The notes under the pieces are model-generated. The model did no database searches. It was not told where the DNA came from and saw only the letters and a list, made by a program, of their open reading frames with translations. From Kitasatospora aureofaciens (GTDB lineage Bacteria > Actinomycetota > Actinomycetes > Streptomycetales > Streptomycetaceae), in NCBI RefSeq assembly GCF_019192735.1, contig NZ_JAHTKP010000014.1, positions 1-64,000 on the forward strand: a stretch of DNA of 64,000 bases, written 5' to 3'. Position numbers and translations under genes: made by a program. Below, piece after piece: positions 41,401 through 51,232 of the stretch (position 1 is its first letter; every line of letters starts with the position of its first letter).

Positions 41401-41429
41401 GACCCCGTCCGCTTCGTGCGGGCGGGGTC
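41401..41429 (+). terminator. Terminator after jag
   Basis: 12-base stem (41401–41412 with 41418–41429, one G·T pair), loop TTCGT, followed by TCGTCCCTTC. Ends the rpmH–jag transcript. Confidence 0.82.
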
Positions 41430-41464
41430 GTCGTCCCTTCGCGGGGCGGTGGCCCGGCGAGAGA

Positions 41465-41478
41465 TGTTTCACGTGAAA
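41465..41478. other. parS centromere site 1
   Basis: Exact GTTTCACGTGAAAC palindrome in the jag–rsmG gap. ParB-binding consensus of Streptomyces. Confidence 0.97.
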
Positions 41479-41524
41479 CGGTGCGGAGAGCGGGTCGGTG
41501 GATCCGGGGATCGGAGAGGTCGAG

Positions 41525-42370
41525 ATGGACACGGAGAACGCGGCTGGTAGCCAGCCGGGGGCGGGTGCCGTCAATCCGGCCGCTGAGGGGCAGGCCGCCG
41601 AGGTACCGGTCGCGATCGAGGTGGCCGAGGCGCCGGCCGCCGCCCGGGAGGTCTTCGGCGACCGTTTCGACGCCGCGGTCCGCTACACCGAGCTGCTGGC
41701 CACCGCGGGTGTCCAGCGCGGGCTGATCGGGCCGCGCGAGGTGCCCCGGCTCTGGGACCGGCACGTGCTGAACTGCGCGGTGCTCGCCGAGCTGCTGCCG
41801 GCCGGCTCCACCCTGTGCGACGTCGGCTCCGGCGCCGGCCTGCCGGGCATCCCGGTGGCGTTGGCCCGTCCGGACGTCTCGGTGACGCTGCTGGAGCCGC
41901 TGCTGCGCCGGACCACCTTCCTGGAGGAGGTCGTCCGGGAGCTGGGGCTGGACAACGTCACCGTCCTGCGCGGCCGGGCCGAGGAGATGGTCGGCAAGCT
42001 CGCGGTGGACGTCGTGACCGCCCGGGCGGTGGCGCCGCTGGACCGGCTGGCCGGCTGGGGCATGCCGCTGCTCCGGCCGCACGGGCAGATGCTGGCGCTC
42101 AAGGGCGACAGCGCGGAGCAGGAGCTGGCCGACTCGCGCGCCGGGCTGACCAAGCTGGGCGCGGTCGAGTGGAGCGTGATCTCGGTGGGCGAGGGCACCC
42201 TGGAGACCTCGACCCGGGTGATCCAGGTCAAGGCGGGGGAGAGCCCCGGCGGGGTGAAGGCCGCGACCAGGCGGGCCAAGGCGGCCCGGGCCGGACGGAA
42301 CGCGGGCACGCGCGCCGGGGGTGCCACCGGCGGCGCGGGCAGCCGGGGCGGACGTCGCCGGAGTCGCTGA
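41525..42370 (+). CDS. rsmG: 16S rRNA m7G527 methyltransferase RsmG (GidB)
   Basis: 281 residues from ATG 41525 with GGAGAGGTCGAG ahead; a GTG at 41498 is the alternative. SAM-dependent fold: [59 protein letters not shown]. Methylates G527 of 16S rRNA; loss gives low-level streptomycin resistance. The basic Gly/Arg-rich tail (about 245–281) is an extension not needed for catalysis. Confidence 0.96.
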   Translation: MDTENAAGSQPGAGAVNPAAEGQAAEVPVAIEVAEAPAAAREVFGDRFDAAVRYTELLATAGVQRGLIGPREVPRLWDRHVLNCAVLAELLPAGSTLCDVGSGAGLPGIPVALARPDVSVTLLEPLLRRTTFLEEVVRELGLDNVTVLRGRAEEMVGKLAVDVVTARAVAPLDRLAGWGMPLLRPHGQMLALKGDSAEQELADSRAGLTKLGAVEWSVISVGEGTLETSTRVIQVKAGESPGGVKAATRRAKAARAGRNAGTRAGGATGGAGSRGGRRRSR

Positions 42371-42395
42371 CCCTGCTGGTGCTCGACACTCACCG

Positions 42396-42441
42396 CGACG
42401 GGCGGGTGGTCCTTCCGAACGGGAGGATCGCCCGCCCGTCG
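42396..42441 (+). terminator. Terminator after rsmG
   Basis: 21-base stem (42396–42416 with 42421–42441, a few G·T pairs), loop GAAC, followed by TCGTTTCGG. One of the longest hairpins in the window. Confidence 0.9.
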
Positions 42442-42529
42442 TCGTTTCGGTGACGTCCCGGGTGACGGCAGGCCGACGGTGGGGCACCGGAGTGTCGCAA
42501 CGTCAGATTTCGGGCATAAAGGGCATGGT

Positions 42530-42543
42530 GTTTCACGTGAAAC
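42530..42543. other. parS centromere site 2
   Basis: Exact GTTTCACGTGAAAC upstream of parA, 121 bases before the chosen start. Confidence 0.97.
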
Positions 42544-42626
42544 GTCGCTCCTTGCTCTCGGACAGTCTCGATCTGCGGCTCCGCCGCGGGCTCGGCCTAT
42601 TCCGGGCGGCGACTGTTGCCGCTCCG

Positions 42627-42640
42627 GTTTCACGTGAAAC
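42627..42640. other. parS centromere site 3
   Basis: Exact GTTTCACGTGAAAC 10 bases before the chosen parA start, 97 bases from site 2. ParB binding here could repress parAB. Confidence 0.97.
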
Positions 42641-42650
42641 ACTGACCCCC

Positions 42651-43625
42651 ATGCAGGACTCGGAGACCATCGACCAGATCGATGACACGCCCATCGCGCG
42701 TGCTGCGCAGGCTGCGGTCCAGGCGATCGGCCGGGCGGGTGAGGGCCTTCCCCGACCCGCTGCCACCCGGGTGATCGTGGTCGCCAACCAGAAGGGCGGG
42801 GTCGGCAAGACCACCACCACCGTCAACCTGGCCGCCTCGCTCGCGATGCACGGACTGCGCGTCCTGGTCGTCGACCTCGACCCGCAGGGGAACGCCTCCA
42901 CCGCGCTCGGCATCGACCACCACGCCGAGGTGCCGTCCATCTACGACGTCCTGGTGGAGGGCAAGCCGCTCGCCGACGTGGTGCAGCCGGTGGTGGACGT
43001 CGAGGGGCTCTTCTGCGTCCCCGCCACCATCGACCTGGCCGGCGCGGAGATCGAACTCGTCTCCCTGGTGGCCCGCGAGAGCCGCCTCCAGCGCGCCATC
43101 GCCGCCTACGAGCAGCCGCTGGACTACATCCTGATCGACTGTCCGCCCTCGCTGGGCCTGCTGACGGTCAACGCCCTGGTGGCCGGCCAGGAGGTGCTGA
43201 TCCCGATCCAGTGCGAGTACTACGCGCTGGAGGGCCTCGGCCAGCTGCTGCGCAACGTCGAGCTGGTGCGCGCGCACCTCAACCCCACGCTGCACGTCTC
43301 GACCATCCTGCTCACCATGTACGACGCCCGGACCAGGCTGGCCGCCCAGGTCGCCGATGAGGTCCGGACCCACTTCCAGCAGGAGGTGCTGAGCACGGCG
43401 ATCCCGCGCTCGGTGCGTATCTCGGAGGCGCCCAGCTACGGGCAGACGGTGCTCACCTACGACCCGGGTTCGACCGGGGCGCTCTCCTACCTGGAGGCCG
43501 CCCGCGAGCTCGCGCTGCGCGCGGTGGGCCTGGGCGGTTCGCTGGTGGGCCAGCAGCGGGACGGCAGCGGTACGGGGCACGGCGCCCCGGTGGCACAGCA
43601 CGGCACGACGGAGGGTCATCAGTGA
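42651..43625 (+). CDS. parA: Chromosome partitioning ATPase ParA
   Basis: 324 residues from ATG 42651. Deviant Walker [13 protein letters not shown], Walker A' [10 protein letters not shown] and Walker [12 protein letters not shown]. ParA polymers move ParB–parS complexes; in Streptomyces they also organise segregation in aerial hyphae. The 42651 start has a poor ribosome binding site; an in-frame start at 42526 would translate through both parS sites (read as FHVK and VSRET). Some annotated Streptomyces ParA proteins carry such an N-terminal stretch, so the start is uncertain. Overlaps parB by four bases. Confidence 0.95.
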   Translation: MQDSETIDQIDDTPIARAAQAAVQAIGRAGEGLPRPAATRVIVVANQKGGVGKTTTTVNLAASLAMHGLRVLVVDLDPQGNASTALGIDHHAEVPSIYDVLVEGKPLADVVQPVVDVEGLFCVPATIDLAGAEIELVSLVARESRLQRAIAAYEQPLDYILIDCPPSLGLLTVNALVAGQEVLIPIQCEYYALEGLGQLLRNVELVRAHLNPTLHVSTILLTMYDARTRLAAQVADEVRTHFQQEVLSTAIPRSVRISEAPSYGQTVLTYDPGSTGALSYLEAARELALRAVGLGGSLVGQQRDGSGTGHGAPVAQHGTTEGHQ

Positions 43626-44701
43626 GTGGTCGCAGGGGTCTGGGACGAGGGCTTGGGGCGCTGATCGGCCCCGCCACGCCGGCGGACGGCGGGGCGGCGG
43701 CGCAGCCCGCGGCGGCCACGCTCGCACCGGCCTCGGTGGTGCCGGGCGCGGTGTCGCCGGCTTCGATGCCGGTGCTGCCGGGAGGCCGCGCCACGGTGGC
43801 GGCCAGGGCGGCCGCGGGGAGCCTGCGGGAACAGGCCGACCAGACGCAGCCCGCGCCGGTGGCCGGTGCCTTCTTCGCCGAGCTGCCGCTGGACGCGATC
43901 ACGCCCAACCCGCGCCAGCCGCGCGAGGTCTTCGACGAGGACAAGCTGGCCGAACTGGTCGCCTCCATCAAGGAGGTCGGCCTGCTCCAGCCGGTCGTGG
44001 TGCGCCAGATCGGCGCCGAGCGCTTCGAGCTGATCATGGGCGAGCGTCGCTGGCGTGCCTCCCGCGAGGCCGGGCTGGAGCGGATCCCGGCGATCGTCCG
44101 GGCCACCGAGGACGACAAGCTGCTGCTGGACGCCCTCCTGGAGAACCTGCACCGGGCGGAGCTGAACCCGCTGGAGGAGGCGGCCGCCTACGACCAGCTG
44201 CTGCGGGACTTCTCCTGCACCCACGAGGAGCTGGCGGACCGGATCGGCCGCTCGCGCTCTCACGTCTCCAACACGCTGCGGCTGCTGAAGCTCTCGCCGG
44301 GCGTGCAGAGCCGGGTTGCCGCCGGGGTCCTGACGGCTGGGCACGCGCGTGCACTGCTCGGCGTGCCCGACGGCGAGCGGCAGGCGCAGCTGGCCAAGCG
44401 GATCGTCGCGGAGGGCCTTTCGGTGCGCACCACCGAGGAGATCGTCGCGATCATGGACCAGGAGGAGAAGCCGAAGCGCCAGACGCCGAAGGCGGGCAAG
44501 CTGATCTCCCCGGCCTTCAACGATCTGGCGAGCCGCCTTTCGGACCGCTTCGAGACCCGGGTCAAGGTCGAGGTCTCGCAGCGCGGCGGCAAGCTCGGCA
44601 AGGGCAAGGTGGTGCTGGAGTTCGGTTCGGTGGAGGACCTGAACCGGATCCTGGACAGCCTGGCTCCGGGCGAGGACGGGCTGCGGCTGTCGCAGAGCTG
44701 A
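43622..44701 (+). CDS. parB: Chromosome partitioning protein ParB
   Basis: 359 residues, GTG overlapping the parA stop (GTGA). Starts [16 protein letters not shown]; CTPase domain with [33 protein letters not shown] and GERRWRASR; helix-turn-helix near [22 protein letters not shown]-terminal dimerisation domain ([20 protein letters not shown]). Binds the parS sites in this window and spreads as a CTP-dependent clamp. Confidence 0.97.
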   Translation: MSGRRGLGRGLGALIGPATPADGGAAAQPAAATLAPASVVPGAVSPASMPVLPGGRATVAARAAAGSLREQADQTQPAPVAGAFFAELPLDAITPNPRQPREVFDEDKLAELVASIKEVGLLQPVVVRQIGAERFELIMGERRWRASREAGLERIPAIVRATEDDKLLLDALLENLHRAELNPLEEAAAYDQLLRDFSCTHEELADRIGRSRSHVSNTLRLLKLSPGVQSRVAAGVLTAGHARALLGVPDGERQAQLAKRIVAEGLSVRTTEEIVAIMDQEEKPKRQTPKAGKLISPAFNDLASRLSDRFETRVKVEVSQRGGKLGKGKVVLEFGSVEDLNRILDSLAPGEDGLRLSQS

Positions 44702-44751
44702 GCCGGGCCGAAGAGGCATGACCCGATGGGTGCATGTTCCGCGTGAGCGCT

Positions 44752-44765
44752 GTTTCACGTGAAAC
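44752..44765. other. parS centromere site 4
   Basis: Exact GTTTCACGTGAAAC between parB and the acetyltransferase gene. Confidence 0.97.
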
Positions 44766-44826
44766 ATGCACCCATCGGCGTTCGGGGGGAATGCTCGACT
44801 GTGGAGTGGACGAGGAGGTGTGGGGC

Positions 44827-45444
44827 ATGGGACGCCGGATCGCTCCGCTGACACTGGACAATCTCGCGGATCTGCCGACGACCTGCCGCTCCTGCGTGTT
44901 CTGGGAGCTGGACCCGGTGAGCGGAAAGGCGGCGGTGGAGTCCGGCAAGCCGGAGCTGGAGAAGGAGGGGTGGATCTCCGCGGTGCTGCTGGAGTGGGGG
45001 TCCTGCGGCCGGATCGTCTACGTGGACGACCAGCCCGCCGGGTTTGTGCTCTACGCGCCGCCGGCGTACGTCCCCCGCTCGCAGTCCTTCCCGACGAGCC
45101 CGGTGTCGCCGGACGCCGTTCAGCTGATGATCAGCCGGGTGCTGCCGGGCTACCAGCGGCAGGGGCTCGGCCGGGTGATGGTGCAGACCGTGGCCAAGGA
45201 CCTGCTGGGGCGCGGGGTGCGGGCGATCGAGGCTTTCGGAGCGGCGGGGCCGGTGCCGACGAGCTGCGTGCTGCCGGCCGATCATCTGCTCGCGGTCGGC
45301 TTCAAGACCGTACGGCCGCACCACCGCTACCCGCGGCTGCGGCTGGAGGCGCGGACGACGCTCTCCTGGCGCGGGGACGTGGAGGTGGCGCTGGAGCGGC
45401 TGCTGGGCGGAGGGCGCAAGGAGCCGGCGCTGCGGCCGTTCTGA
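44827..45444 (+). CDS. GNAT family N-acetyltransferase
   Basis: 205 residues from ATG 44827, eight bases after AGGAGG. GNAT fold with the acetyl-CoA loop SRVLPGYQRQGLGRVMVQ (about 99–116) and an N-terminal CRSCVFWELDPV typical of the Streptomyces protein found after parB. Substrate unknown. Converges on trxA. The upstream in-frame extension reads through parS and was rejected. Confidence 0.9.
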   Translation: MGRRIAPLTLDNLADLPTTCRSCVFWELDPVSGKAAVESGKPELEKEGWISAVLLEWGSCGRIVYVDDQPAGFVLYAPPAYVPRSQSFPTSPVSPDAVQLMISRVLPGYQRQGLGRVMVQTVAKDLLGRGVRAIEAFGAAGPVPTSCVLPADHLLAVGFKTVRPHHRYPRLRLEARTTLSWRGDVEVALERLLGGGRKEPALRPF

Positions 45445-45521
45445 GGTTCGGCAGGCGTGACTACGAGGACAGGCGCGAGAACGAGGGCCCGTGTGAGGGT
45501 GCGGGCCGGCGTGGGAACGAC

Positions 45522-45559
45522 GAAGGCGGGGCTCCCCGGTTCTGGGGAGCCCCGCCTTC
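45522..45559. terminator. Bidirectional terminator, acetyltransferase / trxA
   Basis: Perfect 16-base stem (45522–45537 with 45544–45559), six-base loop, between convergent genes. Confidence 0.9.
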
Positions 45560-45575
45560 GCGGGTGGTCGAGGAC

Positions 45576-45902
45576 CTAGATGAACTCGGCCAGCTCGCGC
45601 AGCAGCGCGGCCTTCGGACGGGCACCGGTGATCGACTTCACCGGTTCGCCGCCCTTGTAGACGATCAGGGTCGGGATCGAGATGACGCCGTACTGGGCGG
45701 CGGTCGCCTGGTTGGCGTCCACGTCGAGCTTGGCGATGGTCAGCTTGTCGCCGTGCTCGGTCGCGATCTCCTCCAGGATCGGGGCGACCTGGCGGCACGG
45801 GCCGCACCAGGTGGCCCAGAAGTCGACCAGTACGGGCTTGTCGCTGTCCAGGACGTCGGCCTTGAACGACGCGTCGGTGACGGTGGTGGTGGCGCCGGCC
45901 AC
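45576..45902 (-). CDS. trxA: Thioredoxin
   Basis: 108 residues from GTG 45902 with GAGGAGTTCCC ahead. Active site WCGPC within LVDFWATWCGPCRQVAPIL and the cis-Pro loop SIPTLIVYKGG. Reduces cytoplasmic disulfides using electrons from TrxB, encoded next to it. A longer frame starting inside parS site 5 is not used. Confidence 0.97.
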   Translation of the reverse strand: MAGATTTVTDASFKADVLDSDKPVLVDFWATWCGPCRQVAPILEEIATEHGDKLTIAKLDVDANQATAAQYGVISIPTLIVYKGGEPVKSITGARPKAALLRELAEFI

Positions 45903-45991
45903 GGGAACTCCTCGGGTTCGGAGGGTGAGGGCTGCTGCCAGGTCAACAACGGGCGGGCCCGTTCTGTTTCGGCCTGGGTGGTGCGGGGGGT

Positions 45992-46005
45992 GTTTCACGT
46001 GAAAC
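45992..46005. other. parS centromere site 5
   Basis: Exact GTTTCACGTGAAAC in the trxB–trxA gap. Confidence 0.97.
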
Positions 46006-46048
46006 AACGTTCGACACCCCCGCGGGGAATCGGTCGGTGCGGCGGGGC

Positions 46049-47014
46049 TCAGACCGCGACGGCGGCGGCCTTGGCCTCCAGGTCGTCCAGCGCGGCGAGG
46101 TAGCGCTCGGCGTCCAGGGCGGCGGAGCAGCCGGTGCCGGCCGCGGTGATGGCCTGGCGGTAGGTGTGGTCGACGACGTCGCCGGCGCCGAACACGCCCG
46201 GGATGTTGGTCCGGGTGGAGGGGGCCTCGACCTTGAGGTAGCCCTCGGCGTCGAGCTCCAGCCGGCCCTTGAACAGCTCGGTGCGCGGGTCGTGGCCGAT
46301 CGCGATGAACAGGCCGGTGACGTCCAGCTCACGGGTCTCGCCGGTGGTGGTGTCGCGCAGGGTGACGCCGCTCAGCTTCGGGTCGCCGTGGATGGCCTCG
46401 ACGGCGCTGTCCCACGCGAAGCGGATCTTCTCGTCGGCGAAGGCGCGCTCCTGCATGGCCTTGGAGGCGCGCAGGGTGTCCCGGCGGTGGATGATCGTGA
46501 CGCTGCGGGCGAAGCGGGAGAGGAAGGTCGCCTCCTCCAGGGCGGTGTCGCCGCCGCCGACCACCGCGATGTCCTGGTCGCGGAAGAAGAAGCCGTCGCA
46601 GGTCGCGCACCAGGAGACGCCGCGGCCGGAGAGCTTGTCCTCGTTCGGCAGACCGAGCTTGCGGTGCTGGGAGCCGGTGGTGACGATCACCGCGCGGGCC
46701 TTGTGCACGTTGCCCTCGGAGTCGGTGACGGTCTTGATGTCACCGGTGAGGTCGACCGCGACGATGTCGTCCGGGATCAGCTCGGCGCCGAAGCGCTCGG
46801 CCTGCGCCCGCATGTTGTCCATCAGCTCGGGGCCCATGATGCCGTCCCGGAAGCCGGGGAAGTTCTCGACCTCGGTGGTGTTCATGAGCGCGCCACCGGC
46901 GGTGACGGCCCCCTCGAAGACCAGCGGCTTGAGGGAGGCACGGGCCGTGTAGAGCGCGGCCGTGTAGCCGGCGGGGCCGGAACCGATGATGATCACGTTA
47001 CGGACGTCGCTCAC
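46049..47014 (-). CDS. trxB: Thioredoxin-disulfide reductase
   Basis: 321 residues from GTG 47014 with AGGAGATGCA ahead. FAD motif [14 protein letters not shown], redox pair in [14 protein letters not shown] motif [10 protein letters not shown] and the C-terminal ATGEGCSAAL-equivalent [14 protein letters not shown]. Transfers electrons from NADPH to thioredoxin. In S. coelicolor trxBA is under SigR control; I see no clear SigR promoter (GGAAT/GTT) here by eye. Confidence 0.97.
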   Translation of the reverse strand: MSDVRNVIIIGSGPAGYTAALYTARASLKPLVFEGAVTAGGALMNTTEVENFPGFRDGIMGPELMDNMRAQAERFGAELIPDDIVAVDLTGDIKTVTDSEGNVHKARAVIVTTGSQHRKLGLPNEDKLSGRGVSWCATCDGFFFRDQDIAVVGGGDTALEEATFLSRFARSVTIIHRRDTLRASKAMQERAFADEKIRFAWDSAVEAIHGDPKLSGVTLRDTTTGETRELDVTGLFIAIGHDPRTELFKGRLELDAEGYLKVEAPSTRTNIPGVFGAGDVVDHTYRQAITAAGTGCSAALDAERYLAALDDLEAKAAAVAV

Positions 47015-47187
47015 TGCATCTCCTGGTTCGCATCGCGACCCGCGTTTGCTGCGGGGAGGGCGGTCCTGCTCCGCCGCCCGGGACAACGACTGACCAGTGT
47101 CTCGCATTCCCAGGCGGATCAGTACCAGGTGCCCGCAGTGTGGGAGCGGCGTCCCGGGTTGGGCGTCGATCGCATGGGAACCGGCCG

Positions 47188-48153
47188 TCAGCGTGCGGGG
47201 ACCGTGCGGTGCAGCTGGACCGGGCCGCAGTCAGGGGAACGCAGATAGACGTCGACCACCCCGGGCTTGCCGGGCACGGGGTACACCAGGACGTCCACCG
47301 GGGCACCCGCGTAGCTGCCGTGGTCGGTGGCCAGCGGGGTGCCCTCGGCGGGGGCCGGGCACGTCCGGGGCGCCTCGGGCGTCAGCGCCTGCTGGCCTTC
47401 GACGGGGGCGGCGGCGGACGGCTTGGCGGGACCGGTCGTCCGGCCCTGGGTGGTGGTGCCGGAGCGGGCGAGCAACTGCTGGATCTGTGTGGCGAGCTGG
47501 TCGTCGCGGTAGGCGGGGCCGGCGCCCACGGCGTGTTCCCCCCGGGTGCTGTGGCCGGCGTCGGCGGCTGCCGGGGCGCCGGCCGAGACGGCCGACTTGG
47601 CGGAGTCGGAATCCGCCGGGAGCAGCAGCGCACCGCTGAGGCCGATCGCGGCCAGCGCGGCGGCGGCGCCGAGCAGCAGGCCGACACGCCGCCGCCGGGG
47701 GCGGGGGCGGCCCGGACCGGTGGCGCCGGCGGGCCGTGCGGGCGGTGCGGCGGGGGCCGTGGCGGGCCGGGACGGGGTGGCCGGGGTGGGAGCCCCGGCG
47801 GCTCGGCCGGGGGCCTCCTGGGGGCGATCGAAGGCCTCGCCGTCGGCAGCGGCGGAAGCGGCCGCAGCTTCGGCGAGGGCGGCGTCCAACCGGGCGGCGA
47901 CGTCGGCCGGCATCGGTGGGGTCTCGACCTCGCCCAGCAGTACCTGGACCTCGCTCAGCGCGTCGGCCGTCTCACGGCACTCGGCGCACCCGTCCAGGTG
48001 CCGACGCAGTGCGCCGGCGGTGTCGGCGGAGTCGATCAGCCCCTCGGCGAGGTCGGCGAGCTCGTCGACGGTGGGGTGGAAGCCGCGAGAGTCCGGAGAG
48101 TCGGGGGAGTCGGGGGAATCGGAGAAGTCGGGGGAGGAGAAAGGGGCCGTCAT
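47188..48153 (-). CDS. Membrane-bound zinc-binding anti-sigma factor of SigM
   Basis: 321 residues, ATG overlapping the sigM stop. ZAS motif His-x3-Cys-x2-Cys in [10 protein letters not shown] (about 51–60), a Pro/Ala-rich linker, one membrane helix (about 153–175, [22 protein letters not shown]) and an extracellular C-terminus. It should hold SigM at the membrane until a signal releases it. Orthologous by position to mycobacterial RsmA (Rv3912) beside trxB2. The N-terminus carries an [10 protein letters not shown] repeat. Confidence 0.9.
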   Translation of the reverse strand: MTAPFSSPDFSDSPDSPDSPDSRGFHPTVDELADLAEGLIDSADTAGALRRHLDGCAECRETADALSEVQVLLGEVETPPMPADVAARLDAALAEAAAASAAADGEAFDRPQEAPGRAAGAPTPATPSRPATAPAAPPARPAGATGPGRPRPRRRRVGLLLGAAAALAAIGLSGALLLPADSDSAKSAVSAGAPAAADAGHSTRGEHAVGAGPAYRDDQLATQIQQLLARSGTTTQGRTTGPAKPSAAAPVEGQQALTPEAPRTCPAPAEGTPLATDHGSYAGAPVDVLVYPVPGKPGVVDVYLRSPDCGPVQLHRTVPAR

Positions 48154-48872
48154 CGCGTGCTCGTATCTCCTTCCAGAATCGTCCGGCCGGTGTCCGGGCC
48201 TGTCCCTGTGACGGTGCGGGCGCCCTTCGGGTTCCCTGGCGGGCTCCGCCGCGGTGGCGCCGCGCCCGGGACGGACGCTGTTTCACGTGAAACATCCGCT
48301 CCGTCGCCGCCCTCGCGCAGATGACGGACGAGAGGCAGCAGCCGGGCCCGCCCCCGGGCGCAGCGGCTCTTCACCGTGCCCACCGGGACGCCCAGCAGCT
48401 CGGCCGCCTCGGCGACCGGGTATCCCTGCATGTCGACCAGGACCAGGGCGGCCCGCTGGTCGGCGGGCAGTTCGGCGAGCGCCGCGGTCAGCTCGCGGTG
48501 CACCTCGGCGCGGACGACGGGGGAGTCGGCGGGCTCGGCGGAGCCGACCAGGGTGTCCAGCCGCTGCGGGTCGTCGTCCAGCGGGGTGGTGCGCCGGGTG
48601 GCGCTGCGCCGGGCGCGGTCCAGGCAGGCGTTGACCACGATCCGGTGCAGCCAGGTGGTGACCGCCGAGCGGCCCTGGAAGCCGGGCGCGGCGCGGAAGG
48701 CGTTGACCAGGGCGTCCTGGAGCGCGTCGGCGGCCTCCTCGCGGTCGCCCAGGGTGCGCAGGGCGACCGCCCAGAGCCGGTCGCGGTGGCGGTTCACCAG
48801 CAGCCCGAAGGCGTCCGGGTCGCCGGCGACGTGCCGGGCGAGCAGCGCCGCGTCGTCGTCCGCCACTGTCAC
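48150..48872 (-). CDS. sigM: ECF sigma factor SigM
   Basis: 240 residues, GTG start after AAGGGATCAACGG. Sigma region 2 (RHRDRLWAVALRTLGDREEAADALQDALVNAFRAAPGFQ) and region 4 (LPADQRAALVLVDMQGYPVAEAAELLGVPVGTVKSR). The C-terminal ~50 residues are Pro/Thr/Gly-rich and encode parS site 6 as VSRET. Order sigM–anti-sigma–trxB–trxA matches S. coelicolor and M. tuberculosis, where SigM responds to envelope or osmotic stress and development. Confidence 0.94.
   Translation of the reverse strand: MTVADDDAALLARHVAGDPDAFGLLVNRHRDRLWAVALRTLGDREEAADALQDALVNAFRAAPGFQGRSAVTTWLHRIVVNACLDRARRSATRRTTPLDDDPQRLDTLVGSAEPADSPVVRAEVHRELTAALAELPADQRAALVLVDMQGYPVAEAAELLGVPVGTVKSRCARGRARLLPLVRHLREGGDGADVSRETASVPGAAPPRRSPPGNPKGARTVTGTGPDTGRTILEGDTSTR
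48280..48293. other. parS centromere site 6, inside sigM
   Basis: Exact GTTTCACGTGAAAC in the 3' part of the sigM coding sequence, read as Val-Ser-Arg-Glu-Thr. The only parS in the window inside a well-supported coding region. Confidence 0.95.
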
Positions 48873-48914
48873 CCGTTGATCCCTTGCCGTCGTTCCGGTG
48901 CGCGGGCCGTGCGG

Positions 48915-50927
48915 TCAGCCGGAGACTTTGACCTCGGCGACCCCGCTACGGTACTTGCCGTCCGTATCCTTCGGCAGAGCGGTCAGCCAGATCAAGAGGT
49001 AACGCGTGGTGACCGGGTTGTCGAGGGTGTAGTCGACGCTGTTGCCGGGCTTCTTCGAGGCCACCACCGTGAAGTCGCTCAGCGGGGCCTTCTGCAGGTT
49101 TTCGGTGGCCTGGGCGTTCGGGATCCGGAGCTCGGCCGTGGTGGTGCCGACGAACTGGACGGTCACCGAGCTGACGGGCTGCGGCGAGCCGAGGTCGATC
49201 AGCAGACCGGTGCCCTCCTTGTAACCGCCCGGAGCGAACTGATCGTCGTAACCGTAGGTCGGCCAAGCCGTGTTCGGGTCGCCGTCGATGGCTTTGTCGA
49301 GGGCCCACTTGGACTCCTCCGAGCCGCCCTTCGGGTTGTACGACAGGGCTGCCTTGGCCGGGATCGGCACCGGCGTGTGCGCGGCGGCGTGCGCGCTCGG
49401 CGCGGCGGTGCTGACCGACGGCTGTGGCGCCGCGATGGCGGGGCCGCTGTGGCGCAGGTTGTCGACCAGCTGCCAGGAGGCGACGCCGATGGCGCCCAGC
49501 GCGACCGTCCAGGCCGTCGCCTTGACCACCCGGCGCAGCCGCCGCCGGGTGCGCCGGACCGCGGTAGGACGGGACGAGGGCGGCAGTGGGGCGGTGGCCG
49601 GGTCGGCGATCGCCCGGGTCGGGTTGGGCGCGGTCGGCAGGGCGTGGGTGTTGTGCCGGGGCGGGGCGGTGAAGGCGGGCAGCTCGGGTTCGGGCTGGCG
49701 GATACGGGGCAGCAGCGTGATCGCCTTGGCCAGTTCCTCCGGCGTGGTGATCGGCTCGGCGTGGTGCGGCGGGTGGTCGAACAGGGCCCGCGCGGCGAGC
49801 TCGGACAGGCCCTTGTGGACCCCTGCCCGGACCTGGTCCGGCGCGGCGTTCTGGAGGCCCTTCGGCAGGCCCTGGAGGTCGTAGCGGTCCTCCGGGTAGG
49901 GCCAGCGGTGGGTGAGTGCGGCGAACAGCAGGACGCCGATCGCGCGGGTGTCGGCACGCTCGGCGTCGTCGGCGGAGTCCTCGTCGGGCAGCCCGCGCAG
50001 GGCGGCGTCCACCGCGATGCCGTTGATCCGGTACTGGCCGCTGTCGGTGCGCAGCACGCAGCGCGGGGTGAGCCGCAGGTGGGCCTGGCCGCGCCGGTGG
50101 GCGGCGGCGACCGCGTCGGTCACCTGGCGGACCATCTGGTACGCCTCGTGCGGCTCCATCGGGCCGTTCACGAGCAGCTTGGCGAGGTCGGAGGCGTGCG
50201 GCAGCCACTCCCGCACGACGTAGACCAGCTCGCCCTCCTGGACGGCGTCCAGCACCTGGACGAAGCGCGGGTCGCCGAGCAGGGCGGCCGACTTGGCGGC
50301 GGCGAGCACCTTGCGGGCACGCTGGTGGCCGGAGGCCATCAGGTGGACGCCGACGGCCCGGCGCAGCTTCTCGTCGACGGCGCGCCAGCTGCTGAAGGTC
50401 TCGGTCTGGGAGATGCACTCCTCCAGCCGGTACCGGTGGCCGATCTTGTCGCCGCTGTGCCGCAGCGGCGCGGGGAGGGTGCGCGGGAGGGTGGCGGTGT
50501 CGCGCGGGTCCACGGTGGGCTGCGGGTCGGTGGGTTGCCGCCGGGCGGCGCCCGCGGGCTCTGCAGCCTGGGCGGCGGACGGCTTCGGCTTGGACGCGCT
50601 GCCGGCGGCCAGTTCGGCGGCGATCTCGTTGACCGAGAGCGGCGCAGTGATCTCCGAGGTCTCCTCGCCGACCGAGGCGCCGACCGGGTCGTCCGAGGAC
50701 GGGATGTCGGCAGGGTCGTCCGAGGACGGGACGTCGGCAGGGTCGTCCGAGGACGGGACGTCAGCGGAGGAGTCGTCGGCGGAGGAGGAGTCGTCGTCGG
50801 AGGAAGAGTCGTCGGCCGGCGCGGCCTTCCCGTCCGCGAACTCGTCGATTGCCGCGGCCAGTGCGGCCTCGTCCGCCGCCGCGTCAGCTGCTGACGTGTC
50901 GACGACCGCCTTGGTGCCATCAGCCAC
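48915..50927 (-). CDS. Degenerate protein-kinase-fold membrane protein next to murJ
   Basis: 670 residues from GTG 50927. An acidic Ser/Asp-rich N-terminus with three 9-residue repeats, a kinase-like domain (about 170–440) that lacks the catalytic motifs (HLRLTPRCVLR replaces HRDxKxxN; INGIAVDAAL replaces DFG), one membrane helix (about 480–500, ATAWTVALGAIGVASWQLV) and an extracellular discoidin-like domain (about 545–670, IDLGSPQPVSSVTVQFVG). It matches the pseudokinase half of mycobacterial MviN (Rv3910), which when phosphorylated by PknB recruits FhaA; here it is a separate gene. Confidence 0.88.
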   Translation of the reverse strand: MADGTKAVVDTSAADAAADEAALAAAIDEFADGKAAPADDSSSDDDSSSADDSSADVPSSDDPADVPSSDDPADIPSSDDPVGASVGEETSEITAPLSVNEIAAELAAGSASKPKPSAAQAAEPAGAARRQPTDPQPTVDPRDTATLPRTLPAPLRHSGDKIGHRYRLEECISQTETFSSWRAVDEKLRRAVGVHLMASGHQRARKVLAAAKSAALLGDPRFVQVLDAVQEGELVYVVREWLPHASDLAKLLVNGPMEPHEAYQMVRQVTDAVAAAHRRGQAHLRLTPRCVLRTDSGQYRINGIAVDAALRGLPDEDSADDAERADTRAIGVLLFAALTHRWPYPEDRYDLQGLPKGLQNAAPDQVRAGVHKGLSELAARALFDHPPHHAEPITTPEELAKAITLLPRIRQPEPELPAFTAPPRHNTHALPTAPNPTRAIADPATAPLPPSSRPTAVRRTRRRLRRVVKATAWTVALGAIGVASWQLVDNLRHSGPAIAAPQPSVSTAAPSAHAAAHTPVPIPAKAALSYNPKGGSEESKWALDKAIDGDPNTAWPTYGYDDQFAPGGYKEGTGLLIDLGSPQPVSSVTVQFVGTTTAELRIPNAQATENLQKAPLSDFTVVASKKPGNSVDYTLDNPVTTRYLLIWLTALPKDTDGKYRSGVAEVKVSG
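50686..50766 (-). repeat. Three 27-base in-frame repeats in the pseudokinase gene
   Basis: Units 50686–50712, 50713–50739 and 50740–50766 with one to three differences; each encodes PSSDDPADV-like residues in the acidic N-terminus. Confidence 0.9.
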
Positions 50928-51232
50928 CGTGGTCCTGCCTCCCCTTGTGTCGCCCCGGCTGAGAGAGTCGCTGGAGCGCGCGGGCTGGCGGCCCAGTGCT
51001 CCAGGACAATTGTGCCCACTCTTCTCCACCGGGTACGACCGCTGAGTGGTCCGCTCGGTTGCGTGAAGGTGGAGAGATGTGGTGCAGACCCGACACCGGG
51101 CCGCCACCTCGCGGCCCGGGTGGACCGGGAGCGGGTGGCGGCCCGGCACGGGGCCGGACCGGCGCGGGAGCCGATCGTTGCGGTTGACGCCCGGTCAGGG
51201 CGGCGGCCGGTCCGGCTGGTTGGTGCGGCGGG
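50928..51232 (-). terminator. murJ–pseudokinase gap with a long hairpin at 51096–51146
   Basis: 305 bases between co-directional genes. 51096–51108 pairs with 51134–51146 (13 bases) around a 25-base GC-rich loop; it may terminate or attenuate the murJ transcript before the pseudokinase gene. No gene or clear promoter seen in the rest. Confidence 0.5.

Noticed and set aside
45903..46007. MFHVK-beginning N-terminal extension of thioredoxin
   Set aside because: The ATG plus parS palindrome always reads MFHVK; the true start at 45902 has a strong ribosome site. The same artefact occurs at the MFS gene.
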